A stretch of 64,000 bases of DNA from Streptomyces sp. A2-16 (GTDB taxonomy: Bacteria > Actinomycetota > Actinomycetes > Streptomycetales > Streptomycetaceae), in contig NZ_CP063808.1 of the NCBI RefSeq assembly GCF_018128905.1, forward strand, positions 1,612,001 to 1,676,000, in the 5' to 3' direction. A program made the position numbers and the translations under genes. The notes beneath the pieces were generated by a model. It made no database searches. It was not told the origin of the DNA and saw only the letters and a program-made list of their open reading frames with translations. Within the stretch, counting starts at the first letter, position 1, and every line of letters starts with the position of its first letter. Positions 50,686-58,827 of this stretch are shown here, piece after piece.

Positions 50686-51915
50686 ATGTCCGCGTCCTAC
50701 GCGCGCGTGCTGCGCATTCCCCATGCCCGCCGCACCTTCGCCACCGCCCTGCTCGGCAGACTGTCGTACGGCGTCGTCCCCCTGTCCGTGATGCTCGCCG
50801 TGAACCGCGCCTCGGGCTCCTACGCGGTGGCCGGTGCCGTGATGGCGCTCTTCGGCGCCACCGTCGTGTTCCTGGCCCCCGCGAGGGCCGCCCTGATCGA
50901 CCGGTACGGGCCGCGGCGGGCGCTCGTGCCCCTGATGACCGCGTACACCGCTCTCCTGGGGGCGTTGACGGTGGCCGTCTGGCGCCCCGGAGCCCCGCCC
51001 GTCCTCCTCGGTGCCCTCACCGCCCTGGCCGGAGCCTGCGTCCCGCCCCTCGGCCCGACCATGCGGGCCGTGTGGACCCGCCTCGCCCAGGACGACCAGG
51101 CGCTGCTCCAACGGGCGTACAGCCTCGACGGGGTGGCCGAGGAACTGCTCTTCGTCTCGGGGCCGCTCCTGGTGGGCGTCCTGGTCGGGGCCGCCGAGCC
51201 GACCGCGGGGATCGTCGTCGGAGCGGCCCTGATGGTGGCGGGCACGACCGGGTTCGTGCGGTCGCCGGCAGTCCGTGCGGTGCCCGGTGCCGCTTCCGCC
51301 TCCGCCTCCGTACGGCGCGACGGGGGCGGTCGGCGCGTACTGCGCCGGATCGCCGGTCCCGTGGGCGCCGCCGCGGCCGTCGGCCTCGCGCTCGGCGTGC
51401 TCGACCTGCTCGTCGTGGTGTTCGCGGAGCGGCACCACCACGGCGGCGAGAGCGTGGCCTGGGTGCTCGCCGCGCTGTCCGCCGGGAGCGCGGTCGGCGG
51501 GATGCTCAACGGGGCGGTGAACTGGACCGTCCCCGCACGGATCCGGCTGGCCCTGCTGACGGCCTGCCTGGGCCTGGCCCTCACCGGCGCCGGACTCGCC
51601 CCCGGGCTCGGCGCGCTCGCCCTGGTCATGGCGGTGGTCGGGTTCTTCGTGTCGCCGGCCGTCACCACGGCCTATCTCATCGCCGACGGGGCGGTCGCTC
51701 CCGAGGCCCGTACCCGGGCCGGCGCCTGGGTCAACACGGCCGTCAACGCGGGCAGTACGGGCGGAACGGCGCTGGCCGGAGCCCTGGCAGGGCAGTTGCC
51801 CGTGGCCGTGTGCTTCGCGGTGACCGGTGGCACGGTCGCCATGACGGCGGTGCTGGTCATGACGAAGGGCGCCCGGGGGAGGGGCGCCCTTCGTGGGGAG
51901 GTGGCTGTCGGGTGA
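50686..51915 (+). CDS. MFS-family exporter
   Basis: Major facilitator transporter, 409 residues, 12 predicted membrane helices in two sixes. The N-terminal half has RTFATALLGRLSYGVVPLSVM and AARAALIDRYGPRRALVPL, like the loop 2-3 region of sugar or drug efflux proteins. No substrate can be assigned. The start ATG 50686 is preceded by GAGGAACCC. The upstream leader (promoter, mini-ORF, hairpin) suggests induction by translational stress. The nearby meaB gene is not functionally related as far as can be seen. Confidence 0.88.
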   Translation: MSASYARVLRIPHARRTFATALLGRLSYGVVPLSVMLAVNRASGSYAVAGAVMALFGATVVFLAPARAALIDRYGPRRALVPLMTAYTALLGALTVAVWRPGAPPVLLGALTALAGACVPPLGPTMRAVWTRLAQDDQALLQRAYSLDGVAEELLFVSGPLLVGVLVGAAEPTAGIVVGAALMVAGTTGFVRSPAVRAVPGAASASASVRRDGGGRRVLRRIAGPVGAAAAVGLALGVLDLLVVVFAERHHHGGESVAWVLAALSAGSAVGGMLNGAVNWTVPARIRLALLTACLGLALTGAGLAPGLGALALVMAVVGFFVSPAVTTAYLIADGAVAPEARTRAGAWVNTAVNAGSTGGTALAGALAGQLPVAVCFAVTGGTVAMTAVLVMTKGARGRGALRGEVAVG

Positions 51916-51921
51916 GGCCGG

Positions 51922-52581
51922 TCAGTCCTCGTCGCGGTCCTGGGTGACCTTGCCCGAGTCCAGGGCGACCTTCCAGTCGGACTGCTTGCCGTCCTTCACG
52001 GTGTCCACGCCCCAGGCCACGGCGCCGTTGTCGTCGTCGAGGCCGACCTCGGTCACCGTGCCCTTCGCGGCGGCGGCCAGCGCGGCCTCGCCGGCGTCGG
52101 TCGTCGCGCCCTTCACCGCGGCGAGCTCGGCCCGGTCGTCGGCGTCGTTGTCGTCGTCGGTGTCGCGCTGGGCGCCGAGCACCTTGCCGGAGTCCGGGGC
52201 GATCCGCACGTCGTACTCGCTGCCGTCGCCCTTGACGACGGTCACCTCCCACGCGTCGGCGCCGTCGTCGTCGAGGTCGGCGGAGAGGGCGGTGCCCGGG
52301 GTGTGCCTCAGGGCCGCCGCGATCGCCTCGGCCGCGGTGACACCGCCGCCGCGGACCGCCGTACGGTCGTCGTCCGAGGTGTTGTCGTCCCGGTCGTCCG
52401 AGCCGCTGTCGTCGCGGTCGTCCGCGGAGTCGTCGTCGCGGTCCGCGACCGTCCGGGCGTTCGTGTCCGTCTGGCGCTGCGTCGCCGTCGCGCCGTCGTC
52501 CCCCGCCGCGAACGCCGCGACGGTGCCGCCGGTCGCGAGGGCCGCGGCGGTGAGGGTGGCGATGACGATGTTGCGCTTCAT
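51922..52581 (-). CDS. Secreted PepSY-domain protein, Asp-rich
   Basis: The product is 219 residues. A signal peptide (1-25, ending AAFA) is followed by an Asp/Arg/Ser-rich linker with many DD and DDRDD units (about 45-75), then two PepSY-type repeats, GGVTAAEAIAAALRHTPGTALSADLDDDGADAWEVTVVKGDGSEYDVRIAPDSGKV and a second at the C-terminus. The acidic stretches suggest metal binding. It is divergent from an OmpR-type two-component system, a common genomic pairing in which the PepSY protein is a target or co-sensor. ATG 52581 follows GGAGG. Confidence 0.88.
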   Translation of the reverse strand: MKRNIVIATLTAAALATGGTVAAFAAGDDGATATQRQTDTNARTVADRDDDSADDRDDSGSDDRDDNTSDDDRTAVRGGGVTAAEAIAAALRHTPGTALSADLDDDGADAWEVTVVKGDGSEYDVRIAPDSGKVLGAQRDTDDDNDADDRAELAAVKGATTDAGEAALAAAAKGTVTEVGLDDDNGAVAWGVDTVKDGKQSDWKVALDSGKVTQDRDED

Positions 52582-52645
52582 GAGGATTCCTCCAGAGCCG
52601 TTCTGCTTCGTTCGCTTTCGACGACCACCACGCTGCCGGAGAGGA

Positions 52646-52672
52646 GCTGAAGCAGACCTGAACCCTCCTGAA
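52646..52672. promoter_or_regulatory. Three direct CTGAA repeats between the PepSY and two-component genes
   Basis: GCTGAA (52646), CCTGAA (52657) and CCTGAA (52667) lie in the same orientation at 11- and 10-bp steps, followed by an inverted CTTCAGG at 52678-52684. Spacing of one helical turn is typical of OmpR/PhoB-type regulator sites, so this is a probable operator for the adjacent response regulator controlling both divergent genes. Confidence 0.55.
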
Positions 52673-52706
52673 GGCGTCTTCAGGTTCGCTTTGGGAGGCT
52701 GTACGC

Positions 52707-53375
52707 ATGCGCCTGCTGATCGTCGAGGACGAGAAACGACTCGCCGTGTCCCTCGCCAAGGGCCTCACCGCCGAGGGCTACGCCGTCGACGTCGTCCACG
52801 ACGGCCGCGAGGGACTGCACCGGGCCACCGAGGGGTCGTACGACCTGGTGATCCTCGACATCATGCTGCCCGGCCTCAACGGCTACCGGGTCTGCGCCGC
52901 CCTGCGCGCCGCGGGCCACGAGGTGCCGATCCTGATGCTCACCGCCAAGGACGGCGAGTACGACGAGGCCGAGGGCCTGGACACCGGCGCCGACGACTAC
53001 CTGACCAAGCCCTTCTCCTACGTCGTCCTCGTGGCCCGGATCAAGGCCCTGCTGCGGCGACGCGGAAACGGGGCCGGGGCGTCCCCGGTGCTCGAACTCG
53101 GCGGCCTGCGGATCGACACCGCAGCCCGCCGGGTCTTCCTCGACGGCGCCGAGGTCACCCTCACCGCCAAGGAGTTCTCCGTCCTGGAGCAGCTCGCGGT
53201 GCGGGCCGGCGAGGTGGTGTCCAAGGCCCAGATCCTCGAGCACGTCTGGGACTTCGCCTACGACGGCGATCCCAACATCGTCGAGGTGTACGTCAGCACC
53301 CTGCGCCGGAAGCTGGACGCGGGGCTCATCCGGACCGTCCGCGGCGCCGGGTACCGGCTGGAGACCGGGAGATGA
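52707..53375 (+). CDS. OmpR/PhoB-type response regulator
   Basis: The product is 222 residues. Receiver domain with acidic pair E7-D8, phospho-acceptor D51 (LVILDIMLPG) and conserved K (LTKPFSY), then a winged-helix DNA-binding domain with KEFSVLEQLAVRAGEVVSKAQILEHVWDFAYDGDPNIVEVYVSTLRRKL. ATG 52707 is family-like. The stop overlaps the kinase start. The likely targets are the divergent PepSY gene and its own operon. Confidence 0.94.
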   Translation: MRLLIVEDEKRLAVSLAKGLTAEGYAVDVVHDGREGLHRATEGSYDLVILDIMLPGLNGYRVCAALRAAGHEVPILMLTAKDGEYDEAEGLDTGADDYLTKPFSYVVLVARIKALLRRRGNGAGASPVLELGGLRIDTAARRVFLDGAEVTLTAKEFSVLEQLAVRAGEVVSKAQILEHVWDFAYDGDPNIVEVYVSTLRRKLDAGLIRTVRGAGYRLETGR

Positions 53376-54769
53376 GGCGGCTGTTCGGATCGGTCCGGGC
53401 CCGGGCGACCCTCGGGGCGACCCTGGTGGTGGCCGTGGCACTGGTCGCCGCGGGCGCCTCGGTGCTGCTGTCGCTGCGGTCCGACCTGATCGACCAGGCG
53501 GGCACCCAGGCCGAACGCACCGCACGGAACGTGGCCGCCGACCTCGCCGCCGGGACGCCGTACGCCGAGCTGAAGCTCGACGACGACGAGGAGCCGGTGC
53601 AGGTGGTCGACGACCACGGCACCCTGGTCGCGGCCAGCGAGGACCTCCAGCGCATCAGCGGCACCGGTGCGGTCAAGCCGCAGGCACCCCAGGGCAGCAC
53701 CGGCTCCGACGACGATGACGAGGACGACGGCTCCGCGCTCGAACCCGGTGAGATCGCCGACGAGGTCACCCTGACCAACGGCTCGGCCACCCTCGACGGC
53801 GAGAGCGCCGACTACCGCTTCGCCGCCCTGGAGGTCGAGGTCCAGGGCAAGGGCACGCTCACGGTGTACGCCGGTGCCTCCCTGGACGCCGAGCAGGGCG
53901 CCGTCGGCACCGCGCAGACCGTCATGCTGATCGGCTTCCCGCTGCTGCTCGCGGTCGTCGCCGCGGTGACCTGGCTGGTCACCCGGCGTGCGCTGCGGCC
54001 GGTCGAGGGCATCCGCGCCGAGATGGCCGCGATCACCGCCTCCGAGGACCTCGCGCGCCGCGTGCCCGTGCCGGACACCCACGACGAGGTGGCCCGCCTC
54101 GCCCGCACCACCAACGAGACCCTGTCCGCGCTGGAGACCTCGGTGGAGCGGCAGCGCCGGTTCGTCGCCGACGCCTCGCACGAGCTGCGCAGCCCCATTG
54201 CCTCGCTGCGGACGCAGTTGGAGGTCGCCGCCGCGCATCCGGAACTGCTCGATCTGGAGGGGGCGGTCGAGGACACGGTGCGTCTGCAGCGGCTCGCGGC
54301 GGATCTGTTGCTGCTGGCCCGGCTGGATGCGGGGGAGCGGCCGCAGGGCACCCGGTTCGACCTCGGTGAGCTGGCTGTTCGGGAGAGCCGGGGGCGGGAC
54401 GGCGTCACGGTCGAGGCGGCGACGGTGGAGGTGACCGGATCCCAGGGGCAGTTGGAACGGGTGCTGGGCAACCTGCTCGACAACGCCGGGCGCCATGCGC
54501 GGTCGGCGGTCTCCGTGACCGTGCGTCAGGACGGAGCGTGGGCCGTCGTCGAGGTGGCCGACGACGGCGACGGGGTGCCGATGGCGGATCGCGAGCGGGT
54601 GTTCGAGCGGTTCGTGCGGCTCGACGAGGCGCGGGCGCGGGACGACGGGGGTGCGGGGCTGGGGCTCGCCATCGCTCGGGATGTGGCGGTGCGTCATGGG
54701 GGGACGCTGACGGTGCGCGATGCGCCGGCAGGCGGGGCTCTGTTCGAGCTCCGCCTGCCGGTCGTCTGA
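53372..54769 (+). CDS. Sensor histidine kinase with acidic extracytoplasmic domain
   Basis: The product is 465 residues. First membrane helix about 13-33, an extracytoplasmic domain of about 150 residues containing the Asp/Glu cluster GSDDDDEDDGSALEPGE, second helix about 190-210, HAMP linker, DHp motif DASHELRSPIASL with H270, and HATPase motifs NLLDNAGRHA, DDGDGVP and GGAGLGLAIARDV. The acidic cluster, matched by the Asp-rich PepSY partner, suggests sensing of a cation, but this is inference. ATG 53372 overlaps the regulator stop. Confidence 0.93.
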   Translation: MRRLFGSVRARATLGATLVVAVALVAAGASVLLSLRSDLIDQAGTQAERTARNVAADLAAGTPYAELKLDDDEEPVQVVDDHGTLVAASEDLQRISGTGAVKPQAPQGSTGSDDDDEDDGSALEPGEIADEVTLTNGSATLDGESADYRFAALEVEVQGKGTLTVYAGASLDAEQGAVGTAQTVMLIGFPLLLAVVAAVTWLVTRRALRPVEGIRAEMAAITASEDLARRVPVPDTHDEVARLARTTNETLSALETSVERQRRFVADASHELRSPIASLRTQLEVAAAHPELLDLEGAVEDTVRLQRLAADLLLLARLDAGERPQGTRFDLGELAVRESRGRDGVTVEAATVEVTGSQGQLERVLGNLLDNAGRHARSAVSVTVRQDGAWAVVEVADDGDGVPMADRERVFERFVRLDEARARDDGGAGLGLAIARDVAVRHGGTLTVRDAPAGGALFELRLPVV

Positions 54770-54782
54770 TGTCTGCTGCGCC

Positions 54783-54815
54783 GTCGTGGCTGGTCGCGCA
54801 GTTCCCCGCGCCCCT
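54783..54815 (+). repeat. 33-bp core of the large repeat element, solitary copy
   Basis: These 33 bases (starting GTCGTGGCTGGTCGCGCAG) are identical to 61908-61940 and to the reverse complement of 57849-57881. Here the core stands without the rest of the element, in the 57-bp gap between the kinase stop and the convergent absC gene. It includes a small GCGCG...CGCGC hairpin that may act as a terminator. Confidence 0.75.
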
Positions 54816-54826
54816 GCGGCGCTGCC

Positions 54827-55303
54827 TTACGGGCGGCCCCTGTGGCCTCGCAGATGCTCTGCCACCGGCTTCAGCGCCTTGCTCAGTTCCGTCAGCGACG
54901 CCTCGGTCTGCAGATCGATGAAGTGCCTCCGCACAGACGCCACGTGATGGGGCGCGACCTTCTTCATCGTCTCCATGCCGTGCTCGGTCAGGACCGCGTA
55001 CAGGCCGCGGCGGTCGGACTCGCAGTTCTCACGCCGGACCAGGTCCGCGTTCTCCATGCGGGTGATCTGGTGCGAGAGCCGGCTCTTGGACTGGAGGGTG
55101 GCGGACGCCAGGTCGCTCATCCGCATCCGTACGCCCTCCGACTCCGAGAGATTGACCAGGATCTCGTAGTCGTTCATCGTCAGCCCGAACGGCTGCAGGT
55201 CCCTTTCGAGCTGATACGTCAACAGCCTGTTGACCTCCAGGTGGGTGCGCCAGGCGCACTGCTCCGCATCGGTCAGCCAGCGCGTGGCCGTCTCGGTCTC
55301 CAT
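54827..55303 (-). CDS. absC: AbsC-type MarR-family regulator
   Basis: The product is 158 residues, a MarR winged-helix protein: LEVNRLLTYQLERDLQPFGLTMNDYEILVNLSES, recognition helix region MSDLASATLQSKSRLSHQITRMENADLVRRE and wing CESDRRGLYAVLT. Length, sequence as I remember it, and position fit AbsC of S. coelicolor, a pleiotropic regulator of antibiotic production and zinc homeostasis. No ribosome binding site is visible before ATG 55303, but TAGAAT lies 6 bases upstream (55310-55315), which suits a leaderless mRNA. The neighbouring AIM24 genes are upstream on the same strand. Confidence 0.85.
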   Translation of the reverse strand: METETATRWLTDAEQCAWRTHLEVNRLLTYQLERDLQPFGLTMNDYEILVNLSESEGVRMRMSDLASATLQSKSRLSHQITRMENADLVRRENCESDRRGLYAVLTEHGMETMKKVAPHHVASVRRHFIDLQTEASLTELSKALKPVAEHLRGHRGRP

Positions 55304-55395
55304 GAATGAATTCTACCTAAAAGGTTGAAAGGCGAACTAGTGAGGGTGGTGTGACTGTGCGCACGCGTTCGATGTCACACTCCGCAGACTACCGC

Positions 55396-56193
55396 TCACA
55401 GCCCGAAGCGACGCTGGAGGTCCCCCAGCTGTCCGGGAAGGCGCGGTGCCCCCGGCTGCTGCGGATACCCCCCGGGTGCCCCGTGACCACCGGGTACCCC
55501 GGGCTCGTGCGGAACCGCTCCGGTGGCCTGCTCGGCCATCAGGACCTCCGTCGACTGGAGCAGTACGGTGCCGGCCCCCACGAACTCGAACTGGTGCTCC
55601 TCCCCGGAGGCCCCGCCGAGGCCCGTCATCGCACGTAGACCGCCCATCAGACCGGTCATGTACCCGTGGTCGTAGTGGTGGCACGGCGAGGGGCAGTCGG
55701 CCCAGCCCACAAGCGCTTGCGGGTCCACCCGGATCGGGGGCTCCATGAACACCACCGGGCCGTTGGAGGCCGCCACGAACTTTCCGGTTCCGATGAGTGT
55801 CAGAAAGCCCGGCACGATCGACTGCTTGAGCGCGAGACTTGGCTGAAAAGCGAGCAAGTTGCCGGAGCGAATGGTCAGGTTGCCGTCTTCCAGGTCGTAC
55901 GAATTGACGTCGAAGGCCCGGTCGGCGAGGAGCATCTTGCCCGAGCCCTGCGCCACGACCCAGTCGCTCGCGTGCAGAGGCGAATGGAACGACGAACGGA
56001 CGAGACCGTCGAGACGGCCGTGTCCGATGCCGTTGAAATCCATCTGGCCGTAGTAGGCGATCATCTTCCCCTTCTGCAGGAACCACTGGCTCCCCTTGAG
56101 CTCCACGCAGAAGGTGTAGTTGTTGACGTTGTCGTCGGACGGCAGCGTCATCGGGTCGTGGACGGTGGGGCCCGTGCCCGGGTAGTGGCTCAC
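55396..56193 (-). CDS. AIM24-family protein 1
   Basis: The product is 265 residues. The beta-rich AIM24 domain (formerly DUF124) contains NYTFCVELKGSQWFLQKGKMIAYYGQMDF, GTGKFVAASNGPVVFMEPPIRVDPQALVGWADCPSPCHHYDHG and EEHQFEFVGAGTVLLQSTE. A Gly/Pro-rich tail (VPGGHGAPGGYPQQPGAPRLPGQ) is added at the C-terminus, absent from its two neighbours. AIM24 proteins are widespread and of unknown function. It overlaps the upstream paralogue by 4 bp, so the genes are one operon. Confidence 0.88.
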   Translation of the reverse strand: MSHYPGTGPTVHDPMTLPSDDNVNNYTFCVELKGSQWFLQKGKMIAYYGQMDFNGIGHGRLDGLVRSSFHSPLHASDWVVAQGSGKMLLADRAFDVNSYDLEDGNLTIRSGNLLAFQPSLALKQSIVPGFLTLIGTGKFVAASNGPVVFMEPPIRVDPQALVGWADCPSPCHHYDHGYMTGLMGGLRAMTGLGGASGEEHQFEFVGAGTVLLQSTEVLMAEQATGAVPHEPGVPGGHGAPGGYPQQPGAPRLPGQLGDLQRRFGL

Positions 56194-56840
56194 AGCTTCT
56201 CCTCCGAGGCCTGGACGTACACCGCGCCGTGCCCGCTGAGCTCCAGCTGGAAGGCCTCGCCGGAGCCGCGGCCCACCATGTCGCGCCAGCCGAGCGCCGT
56301 CGACAGCTTGTTGCGGACGTCGCCGTGGTGGGCGACGTAGGCCTGCGGGTCGACGTGGACAGGCCGCTGCGGGGTGATCGGGACCTCGAAGACCCCGCCA
56401 TGGGCCATCACGGCCACCGAGCCATGGCCCTTCAGCGTGGTCGTGAACAGCCCTTGGCCGCTGATCTGGCCGCGCACCATGCCCATGACGCCGCCCTGCG
56501 AGCCCATGAACATGGTGCCCTGCTGGAGGGTGCCCTCGAAGGCGAGCAGCCGGTCCGCCTCGACGTACAGGGTGTCGCCGGTGAGGTTGATGACCGTGAC
56601 GTGGTGGCCGCCGTGCCCGAAGAGGACGGTGCCGCTGCCTTCCACGGTCATCAGGGGCGTGTCCTCGTTGGCCACCCGGCGGCCGATCATCGACATGACG
56701 CCGCCCTGGCCGCCCTGGATGTTGGGCGTGAAGGACACCTCGCCCTTGTACGCCAGCATCGCGCCGCGCTGGCTGAACAGGCGCTGGCCGGGGAGGACCG
56801 TCGCCTCGACCATCTTGGAGTTGATCTCGCGGAAGGGCAT
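56190..56840 (-). CDS. AIM24-family protein 2
   Basis: The product is 216 residues. The AIM24 domain shows glycine-rich beta strands: QRLFSQRGAMLAYKGEVSF, MSMIGRRVANEDTPLMTVEGSGTVLFG, LKGHGSVAVMAHGGVFEVPITPQRPVHVDPQAYVAHHG and EAFQLELSGHGAVYVQASE. It is a clear paralogue of the third gene (pattern SGxGTxxF, VDPxAYIAH). It is the middle gene, with 4-bp overlap downstream and a 1-bp gap upstream. Function unknown. Confidence 0.88.
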   Translation of the reverse strand: MPFREINSKMVEATVLPGQRLFSQRGAMLAYKGEVSFTPNIQGGQGGVMSMIGRRVANEDTPLMTVEGSGTVLFGHGGHHVTVINLTGDTLYVEADRLLAFEGTLQQGTMFMGSQGGVMGMVRGQISGQGLFTTTLKGHGSVAVMAHGGVFEVPITPQRPVHVDPQAYVAHHGDVRNKLSTALGWRDMVGRGSGEAFQLELSGHGAVYVQASEEKL

Positions 56841-56841
56841 G

Positions 56842-57474
56842 TCACACGTCTCCCGCGATCGTGTTGCGCTCGCTGGGCTGGACGTACACCAGGCCGTCGC
56901 CCTCGAAGCGGATCTGGAAGGCCTCGCCGCCGCCCTCGCCCATGAACGTGCGGAACGTCACACCGGACTGGAAGGACTGGTTGAGGTTGCCCTGGTGGGC
57001 GATGTAGGCGCCGGGGTCGACCGTCAGGGGGTACTGGCGGCTGACGCGCAGCACGACCGCCGGGCCGTCCGACATGATCGCGGCCTGGCCGTGCCCTTCG
57101 ACGGTCGTCGTGAACAGCCCGTTGCCCTGTGAGGCGCCGCGCATGCCGGTGAAACTGGTGCCGGTCCTGAGGCCGGCGTCGGTCGCGAGCAGGTTGCTCG
57201 ACTCCACGTACAGCTTGTCCCCCTGGAGATTCACGAGGTTGATCTCCGAGGCGCGGTCCGCGAACCAGCACGTGCCGTGCCCCGACACCTCCATCACGGT
57301 CATCTGCTCGCCGGTGATGCGCCGGGTGACCATGCCCCGGATGCCCTCACCACCGCCGCTCATCTTCTTGAACGCCATCTGTCCGTCGTACGCGACCATC
57401 GAGCCGTTCTTCGCCTTCACGGCGTCTCCGGTCATGTCGACGGCCAGCACCTTGCTGCCTTGGAGTCGAAACAT
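56842..57474 (-). CDS. AIM24-family protein 3
   Basis: The product is 210 residues and the first gene of the three. It begins MFRLQGSKVLAVDMTGDAVKAKNGSMVAYDGQMAFKKMSGG and has EVSGHGTCWFADRASEINLVNLQGDKLYVES and VDPGAYIAHQGNLNQSF. ATG 57474 is chosen; an in-frame GTG at 57480 is possible, and neither has a strong ribosome binding site. The 5' end lies 66 bp from a large repeat element, so the operon promoter must be in or near that element. Confidence 0.88.
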   Translation of the reverse strand: MFRLQGSKVLAVDMTGDAVKAKNGSMVAYDGQMAFKKMSGGGEGIRGMVTRRITGEQMTVMEVSGHGTCWFADRASEINLVNLQGDKLYVESSNLLATDAGLRTGTSFTGMRGASQGNGLFTTTVEGHGQAAIMSDGPAVVLRVSRQYPLTVDPGAYIAHQGNLNQSFQSGVTFRTFMGEGGGEAFQIRFEGDGLVYVQPSERNTIAGDV

Positions 57475-57539
57475 CGCCACGAGGTGAAGGTAGCTGGAGG
57501 GGGGCCGTTGCGGACAGATGTGGGTGGGTTGGGGGTTGG

Positions 57540-57930
57540 GTGCGGGTTCGGTGGGGGCGGGGGTTTTGCGCCGTTCCCCGCGCCCCTGATGCCTGCGGCG
57601 CAGCTGCGGGTTCGGTGGGGGCGCGCGTAGCGCATGGGCCCCGGTGGGTGGGTCGGGGCCGGGGTGGGGGGTGTCCGTCCTCGGTCCGGCGGTTGCTGTG
57701 CCTTGAGATGTGCTCGGCAACGGACGCCGGCCGCTGCGGGCGGACACCCCCCCACCCCGTCCCCTTCCCGCCGTACGCGGCTCGCGCCCCGTCGTGCCGC
57801 GCGATCCGGCGAACGACCCGTCGTGGCGCCGGGTCACTGCAACCCCCTAGGGGCGCGGGGAACTGCGCGACCAGCCACGACGCACCCGCACCCGCCCGAC
57901 AACCGGACCCGGCACCCCCCGTAGGCGCCC
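57540..57930 (+). repeat. Large repeat element, copy 1 (inverted partner of 61860-62277)
   Basis: This 391-bp element matches the reverse complement of 61860-62277 over almost its whole length. Inside it TGCGGGTTCGGTGGGGGCG occurs twice (57541 and 57604), and two arms, GGGGTGGGGGGTGTCCG near 57671 and CGGACACCCCCC near 57741, are inverted, so the middle can fold into a long hairpin. About 25 bases at its centre differ from copy 2, and copy 1 lacks a roughly 22-bp piece present in copy 2. It fills most of the 573-bp gap between the AIM24 operon and the DUF3817 gene; no gene is supported in it. Confidence 0.85.
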
Positions 57931-58047
57931 ATACGCTCGTGACCCCCGAGCCAGGGCACGTGGGTGTGTTTGTCAGAATGGGGGAACGCTTGTGCGTTCG
58001 TTCACGAACTGCCAGACCGCCGACGTACCTCCCACCGAAGGTGACCC

Positions 58048-58392
58048 GTGGACCTCAAGACAGCCTCCGCCATCCGACGCCTCCGCCTGGTCTCCGCCCC
58101 TGAGGCGGTCTCGTTCCTGCTCCTGCTCGTCTGCTCGGTGCTGAAGCGGACCACGGACTTCAATGCCGTGCCGGTGATGGGGCGGGTTCACGCCGTCCTG
58201 TTCATCCTGTACGCGATCTTCTGGGTGGACGCCTGGGTCCGGACCAAGTGGTCCGCGAAGACCGGTATCTGGTACTTCGTGCTCTCCGTGCTGCCCACCG
58301 GTGGCTTCTTCGCCGAGCGCAAGCTCAGGCGTGAGGCCGAGGACGCGGTGATCGCCTCCCGGGCCCGCAAGGAAGGAGTGGTGAACGCATGA
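58048..58392 (+). CDS. DUF3817 family membrane protein
   Basis: The product is 114 residues with three hydrophobic segments ([30 protein letters not shown] and [19 protein letters not shown]). I recognise the actinobacterial DUF3817 family, known as the C-terminal part of some transporters and as a small free membrane protein; its role is unknown. GTG 58048 follows GAAGGTGACC. Its stop overlaps the next gene (ATGA). Confidence 0.85.
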   Translation: MDLKTASAIRRLRLVSAPEAVSFLLLLVCSVLKRTTDFNAVPVMGRVHAVLFILYAIFWVDAWVRTKWSAKTGIWYFVLSVLPTGGFFAERKLRREAEDAVIASRARKEGVVNA

Positions 58393-58685
58393 TCGTCGCC
58401 TTCTCCGTGACCCCGCTCGGGGTCGGCGAGGACGTGGGGGAGTACGTCGCCGACGCGGTGCGGGTGGTTCGTGAGTCGGGGCTGCCCAACCGCACCGACG
58501 CCATGTTCACCTCGATCGAGGGTGACAGCTGGGACGAGGTGATGGATGTGGTCAAGCGTGCCGTGGCCGCCGTGGAGGCGCGGGCTCCGCGTGTCTCGCT
58601 GGTACTCAAGGCGGACATCCGTCCAGGCGTCACGGACGGTCTGACCTCCAAGGTGGAGACGGTGGAGCGGCATCTCGCCGGTTGA
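58389..58685 (+). CDS. MTH1187-family (UPF0045) thiamine-binding-like protein
   Basis: The product is 98 residues: [71 protein letters not shown]. Members of this family bind thiamine or a related small ligand in a ferredoxin-like fold and often tetramerise. No thiamine genes are near. Coupled to DUF3817 by a 4-bp overlap, and followed by a terminator. Confidence 0.88.
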   Translation: MIVAFSVTPLGVGEDVGEYVADAVRVVRESGLPNRTDAMFTSIEGDSWDEVMDVVKRAVAAVEARAPRVSLVLKADIRPGVTDGLTSKVETVERHLAG

Positions 58686-58701
58686 CAGTGTTCTCCGTGT
58701 G

Positions 58702-58730
58702 AACCCCGGCCCGCGCGGGCCGGGGTTTTC
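58702..58730 (+). terminator. Terminator after the UPF0045 gene
   Basis: AACCCCGGCCCGC (58702-58714) is the complement of the following 13 bases, a perfect 26-bp palindrome, then TTTTC. It separates the two-gene unit from the TetR-controlled operon. Confidence 0.85.
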
Positions 58731-58743
58731 TTGTGTCTCACGA

Positions 58744-58772
58744 TTGAGCGATCGCTCAAAAAGGTGTACTTT
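58744..58772 (+). promoter_or_regulatory. Predicted promoter of the SRPBCC-DUF4166-TetR operon
   Basis: TTGAGC (58744-58749), 17 bases, TACTTT (58767-58772). The -35 box is the left half of operator 1 and the expected transcription start (about 58779) is just before operator 2. Confidence 0.6.
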
Positions 58773-58803
58773 CCTGTCCCGAGTGTTTGAGCAGTCGCTC
58801 AAA
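58744..58803. promoter_or_regulatory. Pair of TetR-type operators
   Basis: Operator 1, TTGAGCGATCGCTCAA (58744-58759), is a perfect 16-bp palindrome. Operator 2, TTTGAGCAGTCGCTCAAA (58786-58803), has the same half-sites around a 4-base centre. They flank the predicted promoter. The pattern TTGAGCG-CGCTCAA is typical of TetR-family regulators, and a TetR gene is third in the operon, so autorepression is likely. Confidence 0.75.
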
Positions 58804-58827
58804 TGACGAGCTCACCTGGGGGAATCA

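Noticed and set aside
57540-58103. Plus- and minus-strand ORFs inside the large repeat elements (for example proteins rich in GRTPPTPAPTHPPG)
   Set aside because: They are not matched in frame between the two copies at the variable centre and have the composition of GC-rich non-coding DNA.
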